Shown here piece after piece: positions 35,061 through 44,913 of a DNA stretch of 64,000 nucleotides. The stretch covers positions 6,249,122 through 6,313,121 of the forward strand of contig OX388327.1 of NCBI GenBank assembly GCA_947579605.1, given 5' to 3'. Source of the DNA: Athripsodes cinereus. Lineage: Eukaryota; Arthropoda; Insecta; Trichoptera; Leptoceridae. How positions within the stretch are numbered: position 1 is the stretch's first letter; each line of letters starts with the position of its first letter. Below the pieces are notes generated by a model that was not told the DNA's origin, did not search any database, and was given only the letters and a program-made list of their open reading frames with translations. Both the position numbers and the translations under genes were made by a program.

Positions 35061-35950
35061 TTTTTTTTCAATAAGATTTTGTTGTTTTAACCCATGTATT
35101 TGCAAGGTTTTCTATTTAATTAAACCCGAGCGATGCCGGGTTACATACGCTTGTTATAAATATAAGTAAAACATAACCCCATTCAGTACACTTGCTGGTA
35201 TCAGGGGCTATACATACGCGCCAATCTTGAATTTCAACTGTGTTATACAATTTATAGCGATGCCATACATACACCACAAATCACAACCTAACAACTTCAG
35301 CGATCACTAATGACAAATTTCTTCAACTCTTTATTAAAAGGTGTTCAGACTGTTCAGACTTACTGCTGAAATTTAATTCTCCTAGTCAAGTCCTGTTCTA
35401 TTCAATCTTTCCAATCGATAATTATGTGTTGAATGAAATCAGCTAGCAGTGCAAAAGAAATAATTTTCTCATAGATTAGTCTTTGTCTTTAACATTTGCA
35501 GGCCTAGATGTGTTAGCCACCCCACCAAGTTGGTCGAGATTAATGATACTTTTATGTCAGTTTCACCTTCAGTTGGATGTATATAATAATATTATGTATG
35601 TATGTATGCTCCGAAGTGAGTTGTGTTGTGGAGTCGAGGTGATTCTGTTTGTTCTTCTTCTTTCACAACCACCGCCCCCCCCCCTCCGTCCGCGCTACCG
35701 TAGTAAATATTAATAATGCATGAAAAAGTTACGCGGACGCGTAAAACAGTATTAAGAAACCATTGTGCGTATGAGAAGAGGTGAGATGGATTGAAATAAC
35801 AGTTGTTACAAATGACGTTATCGAGAGGAGCAGTGACATTTTGTAAAAATAATGCTTTTTTGTGTCCATGTATGTAATTTAGGGCCAGTATTTCGGAATA
35901 TTTCAGTTAATTATTCACTGTAATAGTGCAGAAGTATTAAAATTCTTAAA
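35060..35950. other. No gene recognised
   Basis: Contains TATGTATGTATGTATG at about 35595 and a C-run at 35674-35684. Nothing else supported. Confidence 0.4.
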
Positions 35951-35954
35951 AAAA

Positions 35955-36124
35955 TAATAAGTAAAAAATACTTAAGAGTTTTAAATTTCTTTATTTATCA
36001 GTTACACGTGTTTCGGGTTGCAAGCCCATATTTATACTAGAGTATGAATATGGGCTTGCAACCCGAAACACGTGTAACTGATAAATAAAGAAATTTAAAA
36101 CTCTTAAGTATTTTTTACTTATTA
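35955..36124. repeat. Palindrome with two 78-bp arms
   Basis: 35955-36032 is inverted at 36047-36124 around a 14-bp centre, which itself contains TATACT/AGTATG. No mismatch was seen. The right arm contains TGGGCTTGCAACCC, then GAA, ACACGTGT and A, which is the stem II, GAAA and self-complementary stem III order of hammerheads. A corrupted core (ATGAATA) stands in place of CTGANGA, and AGT/ACT could form stem I. Confidence 0.85.
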
Positions 36125-36129
36125 ATTTT

Positions 36130-37080
36130 TTAATTTAAAAATGGAGTTTTACTCATTTAGTGAAAACAAAATCAGTGATATTAAAATTCTATTTTAAAGA
36201 ATGACGAAAAGATTAACTATACAGGTTTATTTCTATGATAAAAATTTGACATTTTGAAAAGACCACAAGAAAACAAAAGAAGCCTCTTTCTCTATTTTTA
36301 GTATAATTAAAACGTGAGTTCTGTAGTCATTCAGAAAGCCTCAACATGAAACGATGAAAAATGGTTGCACATTAAAAATAAGAGAAAGACAAAAATATGA
36401 ATTATAAAAATAATATTAATATGCACGACTAAAAAAATATACAAGACGCCGTTTAATGATCCGTCACCATCTCGAGGGCGCCGTCACTCGTACCATTACA
36501 CTCATACCACGTCGTACCATTTTCATCCGAGTTCTGATGTTTTATCATTGTTTACATGTAACATAATATCTTATTAACCTCCATTTTGTAAAAAAAATAA
36601 AAAAAAATCATACAAAAACTTCATATAACAAATTAATTTTGTGCATGCAATATTCCTATAAAAATAATACGACATCGACGCCAGAACCGTAAAAATCACT
36701 GAATATACGAAAATACCAGTGATAGTTGATAATCGATCATGTCTATTGTTAATAGGAGAGAGGAGTAAATTGAAGATGCGTGGCGCTCAAAGGGTTAATA
36801 TCTTAGCTGAGTGTAATAAAAGCAGAGCTTGTGGATTAATTAAGTTATGATTTAAAGGTGGATATTTCGGCAATAAAAAGGTTAAAAATGCAGTTACAAG
36901 TTTAATAAGATAATCCCCGAGGATGGCGCTTTGAATTTTGAACTTCCTCGGTACTTAAATAGTAATAAACATGGCGCGTTCAGCAATCCCTGAAATAAGT
37001 ATCGGGATTAGATGGGTTAAAGTTAAAACACGAAATGAAAATTAAAAACGATATTTGTTTGGTATCGATGTATTATATGA
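36130..37080. other. No gene recognised
   Basis: AT-rich; no supportable coding or RNA feature. Confidence 0.4.
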
Positions 37081-37084
37081 GGTG

Positions 37085-37200
37085 GTCGGAAGTCTCCGGT
37101 GTCCTGTAAAAGGCAGGACACCTTTCATGTTTATTACATGCAGCTGGTTTGCTAGCAACCCCACTTGTGGGATATGCCGTGATGGTTTCATATTTTGATG
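37085..37200 (-). repeat. Repeat A copy (minus)
   Basis: GGTGTCCTGTAAAAGGCAGG, TTTATTACATGCAGCTGG and CCCCACTTGTGGGATATGCC: the middle is missing, the two ends are well kept. Confidence 0.8.
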
Positions 37201-37674
37201 TATTTTATTAATATTCAAAGATGTGAGCTATTCGGTACTAAATTTTATGTTATTTTAATAAAATTCATTTAACTTTGACGGATAGCATTATTGGTAAATT
37301 TAGGATCTTTGCTGGTCCACATATTGAATGAATAATATGTTAACATATTTTGTAATTGAGTTTGATCCTGTAAATAATGTATTTTTATTGCTGAAGAAGA
37401 AGAATTATAATGTATTTGGGATAGTTGGAAGATATCGCGTCCCTGCGATAAACTCGCCCATTGTGCAAAATATTTGTATATACCATGTTGTTATCTCATT
37501 CTTTTGTTTAAATATGTTGTACTTAATAAAGTTTATTATTATTAATGTATTAGATATGTAATGAACATCTAAACGAGCATCTGATTTATACAGAACATTG
37601 TAAAACTCACAATAAAAAGTGAAAGATCGATTCTTTGCCGGGAATTCTCCGAAGTAAAATTAAATAGAATTTAT

Positions 37675-37890
37675 TTATTGTATTCGGGCACTAGTAGTAC
37701 AATTCCATGATTGGATAAATTGTATTCGGGCACTAGTAGTACAATTCCATGATTGGATAAATTGTATTTGGGCACTAGTAGTACAATTCCATGATTGGAT
37801 AAATTGTATTCGGGCACTAGTAGTACAATTCCATGATTGGATAAATTGTATTTGGGCACTAGTAGTACAATTCCATGATTGGATTACTAA
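37675..37890. repeat. 42-bp minisatellite, about 5 copies
   Basis: Units starting TATTCGGGCACTAGTAG at 37681, 37723, 37765, 37807 and 37849 are nearly identical (C/T variation only in TATTC/TATTTG). Because 42 is a multiple of 3, the minus strand stays open with a repeated YNLSNHGIVLLVP peptide, which I take as incidental. Confidence 0.9.
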
Positions 37891-37928
37891 ATTGAAACAA
37901 GCGTTTCGTTATATGTAGTAATACTAAA

Positions 37929-38160
37929 TCATCACGGAATATTCCACAAGTGGGGTAGCCAGCGGACTAACTGCAAGTCATAAACATGCATATTATCCTC
38001 TCCGTGCCAATTTAAAAAAAGGCATTCAAGATGTCGGATAGCCTCATCGCTAGACTGTAGATGTAAATTGTCTGGAATGTGAAGTTTTACCAGTCTTTTA
38101 CAGGACACTCGAAAGCTTGTGAGAACATTTCGTTACCGAGGACTCCACAGGGTTGATATG
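37929..38160 (+). repeat. Repeat A copy, near full
   Basis: CATCACGGAATATTCCACAAG, TGGGGTAGCCAGCGGAC, CATAAACATGCATATTATCC, GCATTCAAGATG, GCCTCATCGCT, then TTACAGGACACTCGAAAGC and ACCGAGGACTCCACAGG. Confidence 0.8.
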
Positions 38161-38896
38161 TACTATAGACTGATAATGGCATAAGAAGTCGAAAGACGTC
38201 TCTCTTGAGTGTTAAATCTATAATATAACAGAACGAAACGCTTATTTTTATTTACATATTGTTATTTACATACAATATGTGTAGGTATATTGTTCTTTTT
38301 TGTATTCATGTACCTACATAGTTACTTTAGTAGTGTGTCAATATGAATGGAAAAAGTAAGGCAAACTTTACTGGCTTATAAATTGTAAAATGTGTTGTTA
38401 TATTTTAATGTATGTTTTATAGCTGTCTGTTTGTTTGAAGAAATAAAAAAAAAAAAATATAGAATGACGAGAAAAAACTTCAGAATTGAATTTCGTCTTC
38501 TCCAAAAGCGTGTTGTGTGTTTAACATATTATGTACGACAAATTATTGGAGAACTACAGGGAGGTAGTATTTAAGTCGTAAAATAACCTGCCAGTATGTA
38601 CATAAGTGTCGTACGTATGTAACTGAAAACGTAGTGAAATAAGACGAATGAACCGTAAGAAGTAAGTACTAGATACAATATTATGTAGAAGAATTTCGTC
38701 ATAATATGACTTGAGTGCTTTTTGCAATAATTCCGTCGTAAACGGTGACATCCATACATACTATCTCTCAACACACACATACATACATTACACACGAGTG
38801 GTCTGTATCGAAATTGGACAAATCCATTTATCTCGCATCATATTAAACAGCCAGCATAGAGCCAATTCGTAAGCATTGGGACGCTTTTCTTACTTC

Positions 38897-39075
38897 TTAA
38901 ACATAACATGACATGCATAGATAACAATTCACACAGATCGAGCTAGTCCCAAGCTAAGATATACATACATCTTGTATTATGGGTACTAACACGACGATAT
39001 ACATGCACCAAACACAATGTACATGTAACACCCAGACCCAGGACAATTTGAAAAAGGTCATCCTTCAATCTTCAG
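38897..39075 (-). repeat. SINE body and tail, head missing
   Basis: TACTAACACGACGATATACA, TGTACATGTAACACCCAGAC and CCAGGACAATTTGAAAAAGG match the body of the SINE at 49470-49648. No tRNA head follows at 39075. Confidence 0.65.
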
Positions 39076-39189
39076 CCTGCCCTCCCTCCTCTGATGAAAA
39101 TTTGCACATGTTACATTGTGTAAATGTGGTACTTCAATCGAGATGACTAATTGGTTTTGTCATCTGCGCATTGTGCCCAAATCCAGTTA

Positions 39190-39600
39190 AACAAAGAAAA
39201 AATCACTTGATAGTGATAATCTCGCCACTGTATATCGTCCTAGTATTTTAAATTTTGTATTGTTTTGATATAATTACAATGATTGTGTGTTAATCCAGTT
39301 TCAAACTGATTAATAATGATTAGTTTATTTCACAGTTAATATTTTATCTCTGATGTTTTAATTATTATATATATATATTTTTATATTACATGACAACCTC
39401 ATGGGCTAATGAAATATATCAAATAGTTAATTTGTATACACTTTTAAATTGGGCAAAGCATGGTCTCTTGTAATGTGACTTTGTTTGTGTTTATTTGTAT
39501 GTGTTGTCTGAAGTATGTAACTGGTTATGAATAAATAAATAAATGATGATGTGAAAAAAGAATAACTTAATGAAAAAGTAAATATTTTAAACAAATTCAT
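39190..39600 (+). repeat. LINE 3' UTR copy
   Basis: AAAATCACTTGATAGTGATA, AATCTCGCCACTGTATATCG and later AAATGATGATGTGAAAAAAG match the 3' UTR of the LINE fragment at 31423-31960. Confidence 0.6.
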
Positions 39601-40349
39601 TTGTGTTAACATTTTCAATGTAGCAGTGATGTGATATCATACATATCCTGAGAGTCTTAGCTTTAATTGGCACATGCATGCGTCTGTTATTGAAGATTGT
39701 ATAATTTTCTTGTTCATGTCGATTGTAAAAAGCCGTAAACCGTAAATACTTATATAGACATCAGAGAGCTTTGTTCACAAAGTGTGTCAATATGTAAAAT
39801 GGAAAATTATACACAGAAAACTAGATTTTAATTAAAAATTTACACATTTTTAACCCAACGCATGTGGTTACACCGAATTCAAAACATTCATAGCCGTTAG
39901 TGAGACGGTAATGGTAGTTAAAACATCGAAATGTAAATAAATAAAGAACTAAAAATAAAAGCGCAAAGTTATTATTATATATATGGACAATTTGTAAAGC
40001 GCCGTTTACTCATAACATGACCTCAAGTACAATACAATCATTAAATAAATATAGTAGCGAATTATTTGAGTGCTTGAGAATATTAATATCTATAATCATA
40101 ACGAAATGTTTTTTGTATATGACTTTTAAAAATGTTATACTAATCACTATTTAATTTTCACATATGATTATTTAGTCAATTAATATATGTAGACTAAATT
40201 CTAATTGACGAGCGCTTTCGCCTTGCGGCAAATTAAACAGTGTTTAGTTTAACATTTTTAAAACTCATATTAAAATGAATTTTCACAACGTTAACGCACC
40301 TACTTTAAATTTAAAAAATGTTTTTATTTGTCACATGTTGGGTAATCAG

Positions 40350-40600
40350 CGTGCTGCTGCATAAACACACAAGTCTCCTCCCCAATCAATAGAGCAAACA
40401 AGTCCTGCTTCTATGACAGTGCTTTTGGTGTCACAGGACCCGTCATCTAGAACCGACTCCTCGAGGTCCTTTGTAAAAATCAATCAATAACAACGCTCAG
40501 GAACAAATTGAAGACATCGCTCTTCCAACAGTTTCCCGAACCTTTGGGTTGGAAGTCCCAATTAACAGCGCCGAATAAATCATCCGATATAGGTACATTT
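40350..40600 (+). pseudogene. LINE RT C-terminal remnant
   Basis: Reads KSCFYDSAFGVTGPV, then a stop or frame change, then NRLLEV and LRNKLKTSLFQQFPEP. Same type as 62800-62965 (minus) and 3885-4125. Confidence 0.6.
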
Positions 40601-40603
40601 AAA

Positions 40604-40649
40604 ATAGCTCTTGCTCTGAAGATGCCGAAAAGAGAAAACGTTCCGCTAT
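40604..40649 (+). ncRNA. Hammerhead-like motif 4, degenerate stem II
   Basis: CTGAAGA core at 40616-40622, GAA then AACGTT (self-complementary stem III) and C at the cleavage position. Outer stem I ATAGC/GCTAT is perfect. Stem II is not convincingly paired. Confidence 0.35.
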
Positions 40650-40756
40650 AAGTGTACTATAAGAATTATTCATTAACTTATTAAGTACATAATCACTGTG
40701 AAAATTGTACAGTATTTTTATTTTACATAAATTTCAAAAATACTATTATACTACTA

Positions 40757-40993
40757 TACCATCACGGCATATCCCACAAGTGGGGTAGCCAGCAGACCAG
40801 TTGCATATAATAAACATGCAAACTGTCCTTGCCAATATAAAACCAAGACATTCAGGATGGGTGGTAAAACTCATAGCTGAAGTTAAGATGTAAAATATCT
40901 TAATTTTTTCAAACACCTGCCTTTTTAGGACACTTGAAAACTTACGGAAAAGAGTGGGAGGGCAATTCTTTACCGGGTGCTCCACGAGACTTC
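40757..40993 (+). repeat. Repeat A, reference copy
   Basis: About 237 bp, starting ACCATCACGGCATATCCCAC, then AAGTGGGGTAGCCAGC, a TAATAAACATGCAAACTGTCC block, AGACATTCAGGATGGG, TAGGACACTTGAAAAC, CGGAAAAGAGTGGG and ACCGGGTGCTCCACGAG. No long frame, so SINE-like or a LINE 3' UTR. At least 20 full or partial copies lie in the window on both strands. Confidence 0.8.
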
Positions 40994-41717
40994 AAAAATA
41001 TAAAGGTATACAAAATTAATAACCTATAAACAACCTAAATCCCGCAAGTGGCAAACGCCGTTATCTAGAAAAAAAAAACCATCGAAATAGTGTAGAATAG
41101 TTTCGTAGTCTATATGTGTATTGCTTCACTAACCTAGCATTCGAGGATCTGGGAAGGTCGCTGTATCCAGAAATATTATTGTGGGTTAGCGCAGAGAGGA
41201 TGATCATGCGAAACGTACCAAGAACGGATGTGGTGATATGGCGGTGAGTGATAGGAATACCTACAGGTGATGTCGCAATGTTCATAAAGTAGTGACATTT
41301 TGACATAATGATCTTTTATCACATGTTTATTTTCATTGTGAAATTCATAATCTCTCAATAAAGAACGTAATATAAATTTAGCAGAAGAAAACATTTGTTT
41401 TTTTTTTAATTCATTATGCATTTCTACTACCTAAACACCGACACAGTGAACGAATGATGTGAATTAATTTTCATGTTTTCTGTTTATGGTGCTTGCTGTT
41501 GGAACAGTGTTGTGTTCAGGATGAGTTTTCTTTCTACTCTTCAAACCCTTAAGCGGTCAAGAATCACTTTATTACTACCCCGAAATTGGCACCTGTCTCC
41601 TAATTCCTTTTCCTATCAGTTCTTCTCCTAGATACTCTTCTTGTCTTCTTTTCTATCTCTCTCTAATCTCTTCTTCTCTTATAATCTCTTCTTTTCATGT
41701 AAATATGAAGAATTGTT

Positions 41718-41766
41718 TTGTTACTGATGATGACTACATTGTACATAGTTGAAAACGTTATAACAA
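41718..41766 (+). ncRNA. Hammerhead ribozyme motif 5 (best match)
   Basis: Stem I TTGTTA (41718-41723) pairs perfectly with TAACAA (41761-41766). CTGATGA occupies 41724-41730. Stem II GACTA/TAGTT is 5 bp with a 9-nt loop. GAA is 41751-41753. Stem III is the self-complementary AACGTT (41754-41759), giving A15.1-U16.1, and the cleavage base is A41760 (UUA triplet). Every canonical core base is present. One extra T separates CTGATGA from stem II. Very short self-complementary stem III hammerheads are known from Penelope-like retroelements and can act as dimers. Confidence 0.65.
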
Positions 41767-42697
41767 TTAAACGATTCTCATAGTGGAATCAAATAGTACC
41801 TATTTTTAATTTTAAAATAATCTTTTATTGGATATCCATAAAGTAACACTAACAAATATAGAATACTTAAATAATTTGGTGTTACTTGAAATATCATTTT
41901 ATAATACAACCCATTTTATTGTCAATCGTCTAGTAAAAATAAAGATTTTTGTCATTCTATTGATTGACAATGGCGCGATTTCTTCCAACCAACTTAAACT
42001 CGTGTTCAAAATTATTAAATAGTGAAGTACTCGTGTATACTTAGTTAGTGACAATAAAAGAAAATGAGACGTTGTTTACTGAACGCACCTCATCACTACT
42101 CATTCAACAAAGGCAAGACCTCTTTGCATTATTCAATATCATACACAGAGATGAAAACACATCGTATGTGTGTAGAACCCCTCCCCAGCCCCCCATCACG
42201 TACCTATGCATCAAAATATGTATACACACAAATACCTACCTACCTACCTACACACTTCAATTCTTATGCATGTTTAATAAGGAAAAAGAGAATCACATAC
42301 CTGCACGTAACCGTCCATTCTGAATTACAATATACATGATTATTTAATTATTTCATCTTTCTATCTAAAGCAGCGCTTCCCAAATATAACTACAAACTTC
42401 TAAGAGCTCCTAAAAGAATAAAATATATGACATTAGACATTGAATAGGCACGAGGATAGGATGGATGAAGAAAAATCTATACCTAGGTATAATCAATACA
42501 GTCAAATTTAACCACCGATGGCTCTTGGTGGACTTTCGTTATAGTTAGAAATGGAAATGAAACATAATATTAATTAGTAAATAAGTTTTTAAAACATTAA
42601 TGTTGTTGACCGAAGGTACTTGTTGGAAGTCCATTTCAAGATAATTGAAAAAAAAAACACACAATATATAGTTAACTTCCAAATGACTTTATTAACT

Positions 42698-42741
42698 TCG
42701 CGTACTAGTATTCGGAGATTCTCGTCTCCATCATCAGGCGA
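42698..42741 (-). ncRNA. Hammerhead-like motif 6
   Basis: Minus strand: stem I UCGC/GCGA, CUGAUGA (42737-42731), stem II GGAGA/UCUCC, GAA, stem III UACUAGUA (self-complementary) and C at the cleavage site. The 15.1-16.1 pair is U-A, not the conserved A-U. Confidence 0.45.
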
Positions 42742-42956
42742 TTAGTAAAAAAGTGAAATAAGATACAGAGACAAACAGTATTTATAGGATTTGAACAAAA
42801 GAAAGTTGGGAGAAGCCCGTGTTGATAAGAAAGTAATTATAATTCAGTGATAAAAAACTATTGGAAAGTGAACCGCTGTGGACGAGTTTTAGCTGTGATT
42901 TTGACAAATTTGTTTTTCTGTGTTTTGTGGGTTTGCAGCCGCGTGTTTTTTGGATA

Positions 42957-43010
42957 TGTATTCTACGTTTCGGCCCACCTGCTGCGGCCATCTTCAGGGA
43001 TATATAAAAA
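42957..43010 (-). ncRNA. Hammerhead-like motif 7, weak
   Basis: Minus strand CUGAAGA, stem II GGCC/GGCC, GAAACGU. Stems I and III cannot be formed convincingly. It reads as a fragment of the same family, about 250 bp from motif 6 and in the same orientation. Confidence 0.3.
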
Positions 43011-43075
43011 AGCTGGTGGTGGCTACCCCACTCGTGGGAAATGCCGTGATGGGATAGTAGTAGCAGTAGTAGGGT
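43010..43075 (-). repeat. Repeat A 3' end with (TAG)n tail
   Basis: GTGGCTACCCCACTCGTGGG, AAATGCCGTGATGGGATAG then TAGTAGCAGTAGTAGGGTAG. Confidence 0.75.
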
Positions 43076-43079
43076 AGTA

Positions 43080-44280
43080 GAAAATAAGAATTTGAGTTAG
43101 TCTACAGGTTCCCCCACTTGTATATAGAATAGTGGACAATAACACTGAAGAAGATTTTGTCAGTTTAAAATATGAGAGTGCTGAAGACAGGTGAATGAAA
43201 ATAAACATAAATATACAAATATTTATTTAAAATTAAAAACACGTAACAACATTTTTGAATATCTCGCATTTCGGAAAGGAACGGCCGAAAAAAGGGGAAG
43301 ATCGCGTAACTTGGGTGTGGGTCGGAATTTTGATGAAACTTTGGCGTTGTTGATGTTTATATTATTATTATTCTTATTTTGAATTTCGGTCAACCGCAAA
43401 GCATCCACTATGCGTATAGTAGTCGGAAGGTTTTTGAAAATACGTGTACTTATTGTATGTTCGTGGGCATCTCCGCGAATCTCAATATGAAAATATATTT
43501 GCTTGTTCAAATGTTTGTATGTTATTTCTTTTTATTAAAGATGAATCAGAATTTGAAATAAAACCAAATACACCACTTATCGATTGCGTTGACATTTATT
43601 TTGTAAAACTCCATGTTTGTTCACAACATCAGGTACCCAGGCCTGCTCATCACCATCGCGTAGGGCAACACCGAATGCAGAAATGGTAAGAGGCCGACCA
43701 AGAGACACCTATATGCTACATAAATATAGAACTAAAGAGACTAGCTGAAAATAGGGAGGAAGAAAATCCAATGGATTGTAACTTACTATGTATACATGTT
43801 TGTATATGGAAGAAAACACATTTGGTACCCCATACTACGCAGGTACCATATCACATGTTGTCAGTACTCTAGGTCATTATACAAAAATGTAAAATATAAC
43901 ATAATGCAATATTTATTTTCGGTTTACAGAGAGTTACGAATCAATATATATATATATATATATTATCATATAATTTTTATTTCTAATGTTACCTATAATA
44001 TTAATTTATTTACTTATTTAATTTAATATGGTACACAATAGATGAAAGACATGTAAAATACAAAAATGTAAGAAATAATAATATTCCAACAGTCTTACAT
44101 CCAAACAGTGCACATCTCAGCAATGACATGCAAAATAAATGCATCTCGCACACACAATACAACCCATTCATACAATTAATACATTCACACTACCAAAACG
44201 TATGTAAATACTTAACAAAAAAATTAAGAGTTAATAAATAGTTAAAATCCATATTTTCCATATTTATTTCAAATAACATA
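43080..44280. other. No gene recognised
   Basis: ORFs at 43191-43689 overlap on both strands without family resemblance. A (TA)n run lies at 43944-43965. Confidence 0.4.
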
Positions 44281-44337
44281 ACATAACATGTACAGACAAT
44301 TCACACAGACCGAGCTTTTTACAAAATTACAAAACTC

Positions 44338-44913
44338 ATGCCAATAACAATCGAGATAATGTCAGCGATGAGCCTTGCAACAGCTCAAATTGTGAACCAA
44401 GATGGTGAGATAAATCGTCTCAAGGACAAAATAAATCAATGTGACACCTCATCGCCGAATAAAACGTATGATATTTGTGACACGCTAGCGGAATTGTCAG
44501 AGAGAAATGCACGTTCAAAGAATATTATACTTCTCAATGTACCAGAAGTAGAAGCAGATCGAGACCAACCTACGACGGACACCAAACAAATAGTCGATAT
44601 GATTCACTGTGTGGATAATTTGAGCAATATTCCTATCCTTAAAGTGCACCGCATGGGAATCAAGAAGAATGACAAAATTAGACCCGTGAAGATAGTTCTA
44701 AATAATAGTGATGATGCAAGAGCCATCTTTTTCGGCAGATTTAGACTTCCGCGTCAGATTAAAGTCAAACAAGATTTAACCGAAATGCAAAGATCCCATC
44801 TTAAAGCATTGTGGGATGAGTTGGATGCCAGGAAGAAGGATGGTGAAAATAATATTGGAATTAAATATGTCAACGGTTCACCCAAAATAATGAAAATTGT
44901 GCAAAAAAACTAA
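44338..44913 (+). CDS. Non-LTR retrotransposon ORF1 protein, 5'-truncated
   Basis: 191 codons from the first ATG. The frame is open from 44287, but those first codons lie in sequence shared with a dispersed repeat near 38905, so the true N-terminus is lost. It encodes a short coiled-coil-like start (VNQDGEINRLKDKI), ELSERNARSKNIILLNVPE, then VHRMGIKKNDKIRPVKIVL and LTEMQRSHLKALWDELDARK..GE...IKY.NG.PKI. This is the RRM-like plus C-terminal nucleic-acid-binding pattern of CR1/Jockey-group ORF1 proteins, which chaperone the element RNA. It ends in VQKN-stop over the heptamer A AAA AAC. ORF2 follows in the -1 frame. No internal stop or frameshift. Confidence 0.8.
   Translation: MPITIEIMSAMSLATAQIVNQDGEINRLKDKINQCDTSSPNKTYDICDTLAELSERNARSKNIILLNVPEVEADRDQPTTDTKQIVDMIHCVDNLSNIPILKVHRMGIKKNDKIRPVKIVLNNSDDARAIFFGRFRLPRQIKVKQDLTEMQRSHLKALWDELDARKKDGENNIGIKYVNGSPKIMKIVQKN
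44904..44913 (+). promoter_or_regulatory. Putative -1 ribosomal frameshift site
   Basis: In the ORF1 frame the bases read A AAA AAC followed at once by stop TAA. This is the X XXY YYZ slippery form. A -1 slip leaves the frame at 44910, which is ORF2. No obvious downstream hairpin was found by eye. Confidence 0.5.

Noticed and set aside
37671..37859. Repeat-containing protein with 14-residue repeats
   Set aside because: Open only because the minisatellite period is 42 bp; no start context or flanking coding sequence.
43940..43970. CRISPR-like or regulatory meaning of AT repeats
   Set aside because: Plain (TA)n microsatellite; the window is eukaryotic.
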